NCBI GenBank assembly: GCA_038049695.1
Contig: CP142458.1
Coordinates: 67,117,501-67,181,500, forward strand
Direction of reading: 5' to 3'
DNA: 64,000 nucleotides
From: Cinnamomum chago
Taxonomy: Eukaryota > Streptophyta > Magnoliopsida > Laurales > Lauraceae
The notes beneath the pieces are model-generated. The model was not told where the DNA came from, made no database searches, and saw nothing but the letters and a program-made list of their open reading frames with translations. The position numbers and the translations under genes were made by a program. How positions within the stretch are numbered: position 1 is the first letter of the stretch; each line of letters begins with the position of its first letter. Shown here piece by piece: positions 46,851-57,047 of the stretch.

Positions 46851-47405
46851 AAGAAGAGACTTTATACAACTTTTTCCCAAGGTACGCAAGTGGCTAGTAG
46901 AGGGAAGATAGATTTGTAGACCTAGGGCTAGGGGTGCGTCGGGTTAGTTGGAGCACTATGGGTAACCTATGAGGGCACAAGCCTAACCTGACCCATTTAT
47001 TAATCAAGTTCAAAATGTCATCCCGAACCAACCTTGAAGTTAGAGTAGTCAACCCAGGACGAACTTAGACAGTATCTCCTGTCTAAGTAAAAAGGGTAGG
47101 TAATGGGGGGTGGAACCAACTTGGACATTAATTTGTTGGGTAGTGAGTGACGTCCACTCCTGTGTCTCATCAACATCATCGATAGTATCTCTACTTCTAA
47201 CATTTAGCTGTCTTGTTGTAGAGTGTACAACAAAATCTGTCTTCCTCATTTGAAAGAGAGAAAGGAGAAATGGCAACTTCTGCTGTCGTAATGTTGGTGG
47301 AGTTTATGCTTCCATTCAGCTGTCTCATTTTGTGTTCAGCTCGGCTCAACTTGTTAAAAGGCTTGGTTTAAGTTTGAGTTTGAGCTTGGCTTGACTAATA
47401 TACAT
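46851..47405. other. Intergenic DNA with hAT-like GGGTTAG words
   Basis: 46925-47000 begins TAGGGGTGCGTCGGGTTAG, similar to hAT MITE ends here, but a matching right end was not found. The open frames at 47018-47276 are not recognised. Confidence 0.35.
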
Positions 47406-47645
47406 AGGGCTAGCTCTCCTAAGCTAAAACTTACCTTATGCTAATCTAAAACAGTGTTGGTCTTACAAATCAAAGTCGATTATCGTTGTTTTTTGCATGA
47501 TGATCGTCTCTAAAATCAAGATAAATCCAATTAGAACTGGATTTTCCAATTCTATCATGTAAAAAACAGATATAATCAACTTTGATTTGTGAGATCAGCA
47601 CTAATCTAACTTAAAATAAAGTAAGTCTCAACTTAAGAGAGCCAT

Positions 47646-47689
<44 letters not shown>
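47406..47689. mobile_element. Fold-back element E1 (family B') plus (TA)n
   Basis: The ends are GGGCTAGCTCTCCTAAGCT and, reverse-complemented, TGAGAATGGCTCTCTTAAGT. The interior repeats AATCAAAGT(C/T)GATTAT on both sides of a centre with ACTGGATTTTCCA. A (TA)n tract of about 40 bp (47650-47689) adjoins directly. The element at 50565-50793 is a close relative. Confidence 0.75.
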
Positions 47690-47690
<1 letters not shown>

Positions 47691-48468
47691 CAAAACATAC
47701 TTGCATACTATGTTGTGCAAGGAAGTGAAAATTTACTATCAATCACCAACCACACAAGCAAACATACAAAGAAAAATCACACGAGATTTTATATGGTTCG
47801 TTGTTTTTCTCCTGCCTACGAATAAAGAGTAGCCTCTTTCTTTTTTACTTTTAAAGCTAGAGTTTATAACTTTCTCTTGCTTGAGTCATAAGCCGAAAAC
47901 CTGATCCATTATTAAAATTCATTCGGGACCAAAATTTACTTCTAAGCTAACCCAGTGGACCAATTTGGTTAACCTAGACTACAAGGCATTGGCCCAACGT
48001 ACATATAGATTAATTATGAGCAAGTCATGGTTCTATCAAAACCAAATTGAAGTCTCGGTAAGCTTGGACAAGGCATTTCTTTTATGCCCTTAAATCCAAA
48101 AACAATTCATAATTATTTAAGGTGAAGATGAATTGAGTAGCTTGCTTGCCACAATGAGCTCCATCAGTCCATTAGAGCTGCAAATGACCTGGAACAGATC
48201 GAGCCTTGCTTGTTCTAGCCTTTTAAAGCTGGAAAAATGTGATCTCCATTGTGTTTAGATTTGAATGGAGAAAATTATACTGAAATAATTATTTTAAGAT
48301 CATTTTATAAATTAAAACTAATTATTAAAAGTCAAAATTTAAATCTTATGAAAAATCAATTTCACTAGAGAAAATGGAATTCTTTCCTTGCTATGAATGC
48401 AAAATTCTTTTTTTCATTTCTTACAAAAAGTAGTTAAGAGCAGTTTACTTTTCTGCTTAAAAGTGTAC

Positions 48469-48469
<1 letters not shown>
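47690..48469. other. AT-rich spacer, no gene seen
   Basis: Nothing recognised. 48230-48440 resembles 51780-51990 (AAAATTATACTGAAATAATTA, then TTATTAAAAGT(C/T)AAA, then TCTAGAGA(A/C)AATGG), so it is a dispersed repeat. Confidence 0.5.
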
Positions 48470-48502
<33 letters not shown>

Positions 48503-48690
48503 GAATGTTCATATGCATCCATCCCTCACCATAGGGTGAGGGATGCTTCCATAAATGAGGGGTTTCAAGTACACCATATGTGGATGCATATGTGGATGCA
48601 TAAATGAGGGGTTTCTCTCATATGAAACCCCTCATTTATGGAAGCATCCCTCACCCTACGGTGATGGATGAATGCATATGAACATTCCCC
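48470..48690. mobile_element. (TA)n plus fold-back element E2 (family A)
   Basis: After (TA)15 (48470-48499), a 191-bp hairpin runs 48500-48690. The left arm GAGGAATGTTCATATGCATC, then CATCCCTCACCATAGGGTGA, pairs with the right arm AACATTCCCC/ATGCATATG and CATCCCTCACCCTACGGTGA over about 65 bp. Each arm itself contains the smaller palindrome CCCTCACCATAGGGTGAGGG. TATAT follows on the right. Confidence 0.85.
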
Positions 48691-49149
48691 TATATGAGGA
48701 ATGTGAGATACTCTTATGAGAGGGCCCTCACCATATCTCTCCTATTATAAGGTGAGAGATATCTCTCATAATGGGAGATGCTCATATGAGAGATCTCTCT
48801 CAATTTAAATGAGAGATTGTGTGGGGTCCTCACATCTATATTCAATGCCAACAACTTAAATGTGAGGGCCTTCACCCATATCTCTCAAATAAGGTGAGAG
48901 ATATATCCGCTCCTATGAGAGATATCTCTCACCTTAAATGAGAGACTGTGTGGGGGCCCTCACATTCATATCCAATGTCAAAAACTTAAATGTGAGAGCT
49001 TCCACCCATATCTCTCATATAAGGTGAGGGCCCTCACATCCAAATCCAATGCCAACAACTTAAATGTTAGGGCCTCCACTCATATCTCTAATATAAGGTG
49101 AGAGATATATCTTATAGGAGCATCTTCCATATATATATATATATATATG
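48691..49149. repeat. Array of family C palindromic units ending in (TA)n
   Basis: Repeated words are AAGGTGAGAGATAT, CATATCTCTC, GAGGGCC(C/T)TCAC and CATC(C/T)A(A/T)ATCCAATGCCAAC, in both orientations. This gives three to four overlapping units of about 120 bp. The block ends in (AT)n at 49128-49148. Confidence 0.75.
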
Positions 49150-49568
49150 TGTGGGTGTGGGTGTGTGGGGAAGAGGGGGGGGGGGGGATATTCATGTGCA
49201 TCCTTCCCTTACTATATGGTGAGGACAAACTTCATGGGGCCCACCTAGGGACCCACTGATCATGGGACTTGTGGGGAATTAGAAGAGACATCTTAGATGA
49301 AACCATATTTCAAATTTAGGGTCAATCTCATTCCTTTAACCCCTTCATCTGTGACCCACAAATTTAATGACTTTATATTAAAGGAAAGAATTTGACCCAC
49401 GATCTAATGGTCTAATCCATTTGGATTGATGAAAATTTAATGACTCTAGTGTACTGAAGGGGGGGGGGGGTGTTCTATGTGTGTTGATGGTTCAGATGTG
49501 TTATAAAGACAACCCTACTATGTTGTCCCTCACCATAATATGTGTATATATGTGTGTGTGTACATATA
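49150..49568. mobile_element. Fold-back element E3 (family A with long core)
   Basis: The left end is GATATTCATGTGCATCCTTC with CTTACTATATGGTGAGG. The right end is ATGTTGTCCCTCACCATAAT. The core CCCCTTCATCTGTGACCCAC, then AATTTAATGACTTTATATTA, matches the elements at 41.1 kb and 62.5-63.3 kb. G-runs occur at 49175-49188 and 49460-49471. TG/TA microsatellites bound both sides. Confidence 0.7.
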
Positions 49569-49799
49569 TTGAGGTGCTCCTAAATATGTATTGGGAAAGT
49601 TTCAAGTGCATCTATCCCTCACCATAGGGTGAGAGACACTTCCCATTTTTGCACATGAAGACAAGGAAATGTACCCCACCCTATGTACTTGAAAAGTAAC
49701 TTTTGTACTTAAAAATGCCCAATTATAGAAGTGTCCCTCACCCTATGGTGAGGGATGGATGCACTTGAAACCTCTCCATATATATATATATATATATAT
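49569..49799. mobile_element. Fold-back element E4 (family A) plus (TA)n
   Basis: The left arm GGGAAAGTTTCAAGTGCATC with TCCCTCACCATAGGGTGAG pairs with the right arm GATGCACTTGAAACCTCTCC and CCCTCACCCTATGGTGAGGG. (TA)11 follows at 49778-49799. Confidence 0.8.
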
Positions 49800-50172
49800 G
49801 AGCAAGGCTCTCCTAAGCTCAAGCTTAGGAAAAAAATTTCGTAAGCTCATGCTTGTGGGGCCCACCTTTGGTTCATCCAAATGGACCAAACACATGACTT
49901 CCTTAAATTACACATGTCCACCAACTTTCGATCAGATCCAAATTTATTTGACCGTTGGATTAACTATGTATCAATCCAAATGGATCGTTGACCATTAAAC
50001 TTTTAGGCCCATATGGAGATGATATAAATCTCATTTGGGGCTGATTTTTTGTAGAGAGGAAGATCCAAGGGAGTCCTTGAAATCCCCCCCACCCCCATCT
50101 CCATGTGGGTCCCTAGGTGGGCCCCACCACACACTTGAGCTTACCTTATCCTAAGCTTGAGCTTAGGAGAGC
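49800..50172. mobile_element. Fold-back element E5 (family B) plus (TA)n
   Basis: The left end is GAGCAAGGCTCTCCTAAGCT with CAAGCTTAGG. The right end is CTAAGCTTGAGCTTAGGAGA, then GCTGGCCCC. The ends pair, and each holds the palindrome CCTAAGCTCAAGCTTAGG. A TA tract lies on each side. The open frame 49759-49998 is incidental. Confidence 0.8.
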
Positions 50173-50355
50173 TGGCCCCTATATATATATAAGGTGGTGT
50201 TGTTGTGAGAGATGCTCTCACCTTACTATGAGAGATAAGGTGGGGGGGGCCTCACATCCATATCCAATGTTAACTTAAATGTGAGGGCCCTCACCTTTTA
50301 TCTCTCATAGTAAGGTGAGAGTGTCTCTCACAAGAGCATCTCCCATATATATATA
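50173..50355. mobile_element. Fold-back element E6 (family C) plus (TA)n
   Basis: The left arm GTGAGAGATGCTCTCACCTT with ACTATGAGAGATAAGG pairs with the right arm CTTTTATCTCTCATAGTAAG and GTGAGAGTGTCTCTCAC. (AT)6 follows at 50344-50355. Confidence 0.8.
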
Positions 50356-50533
50356 TTCATGTGCATCCATCCCTCACCATAGGGTGAGAGACACATAATT
50401 GGAAATATTCATGTGCAAAAGAGAAAAATCCACATATAGTCATATGTAAAAAAAAGAATGTTTATATGCAAATAGGGAAAGCCATGTAATTGTCTCTCAC
50501 CCTATGGTGATGGATGAATGCACATGAATATCC

Positions 50534-50564
<31 letters not shown>
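50356..50564. mobile_element. Fold-back element E7 (family A) plus (TA)n
   Basis: The left arm ATTCATGTGCATCCATCCCT with CACCATAGGGTGAGAGACA pairs with the right arm TGTCTCTCACCCTATGGTGA and GGATGAATGCACATGAATA. (AT)14 follows at 50536-50564. Confidence 0.8.
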
Positions 50565-50567
<3 letters not shown>

Positions 50568-50817
50568 CGGGGCTCTCCTAAGCTGAAACTTAGCTTATCC
50601 TAAGCTGAAATAGCAAATCAAAGTTGATTATATCTATTTTTTGCATGATGGAACTGGAAAATCCAGCTCTGATTGGATTTATCTTGATTTTAGAGACTCA
50701 TCATACAAAAAACAATGATAGTCGACTTTGATTTGTGGGACCGACACGGTTTCAGCTTAGGAAAGCTAAGCTTTAGCTTGAGAGAGTTGGCCTCATATAT
50801 ATATATATATATATATG
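50565..50817. mobile_element. Fold-back element E8 (family B') plus (TA)n
   Basis: The left end is GAGCGGGGCTCTCCTAAGCT. The right end, reverse-complemented, is GAGGCCAACTCTCTCAAGCT. Interior AATCAAAGT(T/C)GA words lie in inverse positions, as in E1. (TA)n tracts sit on both sides (50536-50564 and 50794-50817). Confidence 0.8.
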
Positions 50818-51124
50818 AGGCCAGCTCTCCTAAGCTCAAGCTTAGGATAATGTAAGCTCAAGTGTGGTAGCTCAAGTGTGGTGGGGCCCATTTGGGGATG
50901 GGGGTGGGGGGAATTTCAAGGACTCCCTATGAAATTACTCTCTGCAAAAAATAAGGCACAACCGTGATTTCTATCATCTGTGCAATTTAAAGGGGTCATG
51001 TGTTTTGTCAATTTCGATGGACCAAAGGTTGACCCCACAAGCATGAGCTTATGAGATATTATCCTTAGCTCGAGCTTAAGAAAGCCTTGCTCATATATAT
51101 ATATTTATATTTATATATATGTAT
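50818..51124. mobile_element. Fold-back element E9 (family B, inverted relative to E5) plus TA-rich tract
   Basis: The left end is GGCCAGCTCTCCTAAGCTCA with AGCTTAGGATAA. The right end, reverse-complemented, is GAGCAAGGCTTTCTTAAGCT, then CGAGCTAAGGATAA, matching the left end of E5. The interior GTGGGGCCCA and TTTCAAGGACTCCCT correspond to the right half of E5. TATA-rich DNA follows to 51124. Confidence 0.8.
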
Positions 51125-52990
51125 ATAAGTAACAGGGCCTTGATTTGGGCCTATGAACATGCCTCTCATTTGGGTCTAGGTTTAGATTTGGGCCTTTAAC
51201 TTAAATCAGGCTTGTGTATGGCTCCTGTAGCCTAGACTCAACTTGGGTAGGGGCCCGGGTGCAGATCCTTATTTCTAATTCATCAGGTTATCGACCCAAT
51301 CCGAACCTGACCCTGTAATTATAAATGATCTTTCCATGAATTCCTAGACTGAATTAAGAAAAATGTCCCCTTGGAAAGGTTTCACATGGTGTCCTTAAGT
51401 CTTGTGTGTTTATGGACATAGCATGGGGCCCACGGTTTGGTGATTGAGAAAATTGATCTGGTTAATTTAGGGTACATGGTGCATGGACCATTCAATCAAT
51501 TGGGAATGAACTACGATCCACATTAGCATTGAAAGCTGGGTTGCTGATTTTTTCAACTTGGACTATGTTTTGGACATTGTTGCTACCATTCATATTTGAA
51601 TTATAACTTTTTTTTCTTTTTTTTTTAAGATAAAGAAAAGATTACAGAGGGAGAAGTCATCTACGACTCTCCAATGGGACATATCCATAAAGACAAGTGG
51701 AAAATCTTTACTAGGTGGATGAATGAGGAGAAAACTAGGAGTGAGAAATCCTCCTATGGAGAATCAATCACCTCTTGATTCTCCATTGTCGTGTTTTTTC
51801 ATTTGAGTTGAGAATGTTATGTAAAAAACAATTATCCTAAAATAATTTTGTAAATACAAGTTAATTATTAAAAGTTAAATTCCATTGTTAGAATAAAAAG
51901 AAACAATTTCTCTAGAGACAATGGCATTATTTCCTCTCCATGTTAAGGCAAAAATCTTTTCTTCTAAATTAGTCGAAAAATAGATTTACTTTTTTGCTAA
52001 ATAAAGCATTTAGTGAGAGAATCTTTTTTTTTCTTTTCCATACTTTTCTTTACATTGAAACAAAGACTTTAAGCCCATGGAGACTTTGGCCTAATGTTTG
52101 GTGTAGAGTTAAATGATCTGGGCCTGAACAACAAGGAGCCTAAAGGCTCAAATGGATGGTTGGGTTGTTCCAACAGTTTAACACCAACCAGCTTAAAAGA
52201 CTACATTAACTAAGGAAGATGGACTTATGGTCTTCTTCTGCTCGTTAAAGCCATAATCAGATTCAACATTTAATTAGATTGCAGCATTTCTTGGCTCAAT
52301 CCAATCAATCTCATTGCCACCCTAACCACAGCGGATTATGTATAAGAAGTTTTAGTTATGATCACATTACTTAACACTTCTACTTTTTAGCTTTTTAGGC
52401 TTTGTTCCATTATTTTATTTTATTCAAAAGAGAATAAAGTTTTAGGAAGGGAAAATCTTAAAATCGGGTTCAAATTTTGCCCAGTTTTCAAATTTGAAAA
52501 AATAAAAAACTTTACATTTCGAAATAGGACTTAAGTTTTTCAATTACATTTAAAATCGAAACATACTTTCAAATCAGGACATCTGACAAAATTTGGGGAT
52601 CTCCGGCGATCGCCACCCCGCCATCTTTAAGAAAATAAGAGCTTCTTGGACGTCATGATCCCCATAGTAGAATGCCACCACAGCTTGTATTCAAGATTGA
52701 TATCATGGATGCCACTTGCAAGTGCATTTTTGCCATTCAAGCATTACAATAATTCCAGCATCGATCAGAATCATGGATCATATGTTTTTTTTTTTTTTGA
52801 AAGATCAGACTGACATGCTTGATTTAAGAGACACCTAAACCTGGATCTTAACATTGGGAAAGGGAGGGTGAGGTGGGGTTGGAAAAAACAAAAAATTCAG
52901 TCAAGCCCGAGCTCGTTAGAAGTGAGCCAACCAAAGTTGACCTTGAACTTGGGAGGAAGAAGAAAGGCTCCAAGGGTAATTTTGGCATTT
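51125..52990. other. Intergenic DNA with repeat remnants
   Basis: 51130-51310 is rich in TTGGGCCT/GGGCCC words like a hAT MITE remnant without clear ends. 51610-51625 is a T-run. 51780-51990 resembles 48230-48440. No gene recognised. Confidence 0.45.
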
Positions 52991-53846
52991 TGTTAGGATT
53001 TCCATGTATTGGCTAATTTATAGATTGCACAAAACTCTGGGTTCATTGAGTTGTAATTTTTTATTTCTTTTAAAATGGAGTGTGGTTGTGTCACCGGAAG
53101 ACTTAGAGTGAAGATTGAGGTGTTTTGAAATGAAGAAAGACCAGTTTCCAGAAAATAATCTTGCTACAGCGAGGCTTTTGCTCGCTAGAGCGAACATGCA
53201 TGGAGTTCGGGCAAGAGTAAGGGCTTGCTATAGGGAGGATCCCTAGTCGCTCTAGCGAACCTAAAAAAGAAGCCCAGTGCGGGCCAAATTGCATAATATT
53301 TAGAGTTTGGTTTCACTTGCTATTCTAATTGGATTAAAACTAGAAACCTCTTGCATGAATTAAGGATTATAAAAAGGGCGTTCCTCTCAACCTTAAGTGT
53401 AGATTAAGAAGATAAGAAGTTATTCTCTTTTTGTTTTGAAGCTAAGAGAGATTCCTTGATCTCTAGAGCCATCATTGAGAGTTTGTGCTGAAGAGATGCT
53501 CTAGAAGGTTTGCTGATTCTACTCTTTTGTAGAAGATTTGATCATCTTGATTCTCAAGGTATTGTTGGGTCAAGTACAAGGAGCGGTGCGCGGTGTGGAA
53601 GATGTAGAAACATAAGAAGTTGTGCAAGAACAATTATAGCTCTTAGGTCGACAGAATGACTGAGAAAAAGAGCTGTGAGTATATCTTGTATTCACTCAAT
53701 ATTGTTTGATTTCAAATCGTTGTTTTTCTCTCTAGATAAGATTTCCATGTAAAATATTGTGCTTGCCTTCTTGTAGTGTGTGTCTGGTAGATTTATCTGC
53801 TAGTTTGTAATGTTTTATTTCTGCTACAATGATTATTGACCTAACA
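52991..53846. mobile_element. Probable solo LTR, TGTTAGG...CCTAACA
   Basis: The ends form a perfect 7-bp inverted repeat (TGTTAGG at 52991, CCTAACA at 53840-53846) with TG...CA tips. Inside is a TATA-like TTATAAAAAGGG at about 53369 in the middle of the 856-bp unit, as in LTR promoters, and a segment GCTCGCTAGAGCGAAC repeated and diverged at 53265. Flanking pentamers CATTT and TCCAT do not match, so the target duplication has mutated or the unit was rearranged. No internal retrotransposon genes adjoin it. Confidence 0.65.
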
Positions 53847-54202
53847 TCCATTCTAGTAGATAGATAAAGAAAACTTGCTGGAAAAGTCATATTATGGCCG
53901 GATGTCTTGATATGAAATGTAATTGGAAAACTTAAGCCCTTTTTTGAAATATAAAGAAAACTTTATCCTGATTTGAAAAGTGGGAAAAACTTGCCCTATT
54001 TTGAAATTCTCCCCTATAGGAATGTAAATGTTGAGATTGAAAATGAACACAATCTCCTAAATACAGTAATTTTGAAGGGGACAAAAGAATATGTAATTTC
54101 ATATAAAAAGTGTTACAAAATATAACATTCATTCCCTCATTTTATATAAAATAAAAAATCATAGAAAGGAATGTGGGGATATGGGATTCAGTAGTGCTAC
54201 CT
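53847..54202. other. AT-rich spacer, no gene seen
   Basis: Nothing recognised. Confidence 0.4.
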
Positions 54203-54322
54203 GGACAAACTTTTTGGCCAGAATTTTGGACAACCCCTATGATATCCCTTGAATATTTTGAATATTCCTATATTCAAGGGATATCATAGGAGTTGTCTAA
54301 AATTCTGGCAAAAAAGTTTGTC
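54203..54322. repeat. Near-perfect 120-bp hairpin
   Basis: The left arm GGACAAACTTTTTGGCCAGA, then ATTTTGGACAACCCCTATGA and TATCCCTTGAATATT, pairs with the right arm to GTTTGTCC at 54315-54322. There are only a few mismatches and a loop of about 5-10 bases. It could be a tiny MITE or the template of a long hairpin RNA. Confidence 0.85.
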
Positions 54323-55704
54323 CAAATAGACTTTTTGTATGGGATTATGGGTTAAACCTAGGAATCACGCTTGGTCACATAACGAAGACCTAATCTGCTT
54401 TTGTATATGAATTCCTCCATAATTTTGTTCTCCTCACCAATTGGAGCCCAATTAGTGCTGGGGATATTGGTTTTTGAAAAGGTAATGATAGTGAACCATC
54501 CCCTAACCTGTTTGCATGGAATAATGATGTAAGGTCTTTATGATGATAGGAATCAAAGGTGAGATGTAAGACGAGGTTTCCAAAAATCTGAGGTGGGTCT
54601 AATGTCTAACTGAAATTAGGCCCGTCTATGTATAAGTGGGCCCAATGCATTACTGGATTTACGCCCATCTAGTCATTACCCGCAACAAGGGTCTTGTGCC
54701 CAATAGAATCTTGATATTTTTTATGCCAATAAATCTTGACTAATGCAGTGAGAATAGATCAGTATTTCACTCAAGCCCACTCCACACTAGTAAACAATAA
54801 GCATAAACAAATCAACATGAGTTGTTAGGTTTAGATGAAGTACTCGGGGCCAGTTTGGCACCTCTACTAATAGAGTCAAGTGAAGTAAAATTGATTTTGA
54901 AAAAAGAATAATATATAAGTGGGTTATGATGATATTTTGTTTTTAGTTGTTTGTTATGGAATCTTTTTAACTTTTTGTATAGGAAAGTGAAGGGTTTTTT
55001 TTTTTTTTTTTTTTGTATTTTAGTGGATAAAGGCGGTTGTTTTATGACTTTTTTTAAAAAAGTTAGAGAGTGTTTTGAATTAAAGTGTTTTTGATGTGAC
55101 ATCTTATCTAAAAATGAAGGCTTTACTTGACTTTTACTGTGCTAGTAAGGGAAAAAAGGAAATCTCTAAATAACCTATTAATACGAACCAATATAATTCT
55201 AACAGAGTTAGGAAATAGAACTTTTAGGATGCAAGCAGTTTGCTCCATATAGTAAGTTTACGTACCTCATTTCATTTTCCATGTTGAGAAGTTAAAATGT
55301 GATTCAATAGAGTAGTTTGTCATAAACATTACAAAGTCAAATTACTTGAAAGGAGGCAACTGTTCTTCAAGAAGAGAAATAATCAGTGCAGTAGAATTTA
55401 ATGGAAAATAGTATAGCAAGAAAGCACAAATAGCAACAATAAATATGGAATATGACAATGTCTTATTCTTACATGATCATTTAGGGAAATAAACGAATTG
55501 AGCCGAGCCATACAATTCAACTAAAACATGAATTCTCTCCTCTTATTTTTCTCAATTAGCTAGCAGTTCACACAAGTAGCATAAAATAGGTATTTGCTAA
55601 CATTAGAAGTGCTTCTTAAGCAATGATAAACTTTTGAAAGGTGTAGTGTAGCTTCCCAATGATATCCGACCTCAAGAATAGTAAAAACATGGATTTTGAT
55701 AGGC
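54323..55704. other. AT-rich intergenic DNA, no gene seen
   Basis: Contains a T-run (54994-55014). The minus-strand frame at 54812-55102 is lysine-rich low complexity and not considered a gene. Confidence 0.45.
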
Positions 55705-55831
55705 CCCAAGGTGGTAGCATTAGTAGACTGAACTTTCGATTCCTGAAGAAGGGGAACCGGATGGTCGATACCAAGACCTCTAGCTCCGGAAGAGGGAGAG
55801 GAACCATGATCCTGATCACTTAGCCAACCCC
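55705..55831 (-). mobile_element. tRNA-derived SINE, family 1 copy B (minus strand)
   Basis: On the minus strand it starts GGGGTTGGCTAAGTGATCAG (A-box-like) and reaches GGTATCGACCATCC (B-box-like) about 50 bases later. It then shares CCGGTTCC and TTCTTCAGGAATCGAA(A/G) with copy A at 40046-40256. Divergence from copy A is about 15-20 percent by eye. Confidence 0.7.
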
Positions 55832-56668
55832 TTAGTGTTGATAGGAAGAGATGAGAAAATGATATACTCCAAAATGAGAAGCTGTTTTTATTTCATAAAT
55901 ATCAGTAAATATTAACACAAAAAGAAAAATCTCAGGGAGGGCCTTATTTAGTGTGTTTGAGAGAAATGATCAATAGTGCATTTACTCTAGATAGTCTAAC
56001 TTTATAATGTCAGAGTCAATTGAGAGGGCCCAACCTTTAAAAAATGGATATACTTCATTATATTTCTAATTGAGTCTCTAATCTTAACAATAATCAACTC
56101 CTCGGTTTCTTTCACAAATAGAAATTGAATCAAAAGAAGATACGAAATTGGAAATTTATATCTCTAGCTATAACCTTCGTAGCGTAATTCAATACTAGGA
56201 AAAGGTCTCATCTATATATCCGTCTTATTTCCTTCTCTCCGCACCTCTTTATATTAGAACATTTGACTTATTCAAATTGCTCAATCACTTATTCTTAAAC
56301 CCAACATTCTTAAGACCAAAGAGTCTGGCAGAAAAATGGGAAGACCTCCCCATTCCTAGTTCTCGTGTAGCTAGATCCTTCGGAACCACAGGAATCCTTG
56401 GAATGAGATTCCGACTCAGCACCCTTTTTGAATGAAAAATTGGGTTAGGATAAGGTCCAGCAATTAATCTAATCATGAGCATCATAAAAACTTAATCAGC
56501 CCTAGGTTTGATTTCTTGTGAACTGGACTGAAAAACTGACCCAGTTTACATCCCTTGGTGTAAACCGTGTTCTTCTTGGTTGGTACTTGGTCATAGGGTG
56601 TAAAAGAGGCCCAGTACCCCTGGCTGAGTTGGCCCAGTTATTGTCTAGGTTGGGGTTACAGTAAACAG
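55832..56668. other. Intergenic DNA, no gene seen
   Basis: Nothing recognised. Confidence 0.4.
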
Positions 56669-57047
56669 TAGGGGTGTTCATGGCCCGGGCTGCTCAGCTT
56701 GACATAGCCTGTAAGTTCCCGGCTCGGACCAGTTTCAGAAAAAAGGTTCATATCTGGCCCAAGCTTGACATAGCCCATAAGTTCCTGGTACGAGACCGGC
56801 CCACACCCATTTCGTCAGTTGGGCAGCTGGGTGGGCCTTTCTATCACTTGTTTTAACAAATAAGTCATTGAACTACTTGTTTGGGTGGGCCTGTCCGGGT
56901 TCGGGCTTTTTGTCACTTTACCCAAACCTGTCCAAATATTTAACATGCAATCCAAAATTTTAATTAGACCCGACGTGTGTTATACAACCCAAGGTCCGAA
57001 CCCGGCCCAAATTAGGTTGGGCCCTGCCCGACCCATTTGCACTCCTA
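56669..57047. mobile_element. hAT-like MITE
   Basis: The left end is TAGGGGTGTTCATGGCCCG. The right end, reverse-complemented, is TAGGAGTGCAAATGGGTCGG. The interior is made of GGCCC, CCCGG and AAGCTTGACATAGCC words. The flanking 8-mers (GTAAACAG and TAAAGTAT) do not match clearly. Confidence 0.55.

Noticed and set aside
46925-47400. hAT-like element starting TAGGGGTGCGTCGGGTTAG
   Set aside because: The start resembles other hAT MITE ends in the window, but no matching right end or 8-bp duplication could be found.
49759-49998. 79-codon open frame starting before the (TA)n tract
   Set aside because: It is created by the TA microsatellite and the arm of a fold-back element; no protein similarity.
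54812-55102. 96-codon minus-strand frame rich in lysine
   Set aside because: Composition comes from a T-run and AT-rich DNA on the other strand; no conserved motif.
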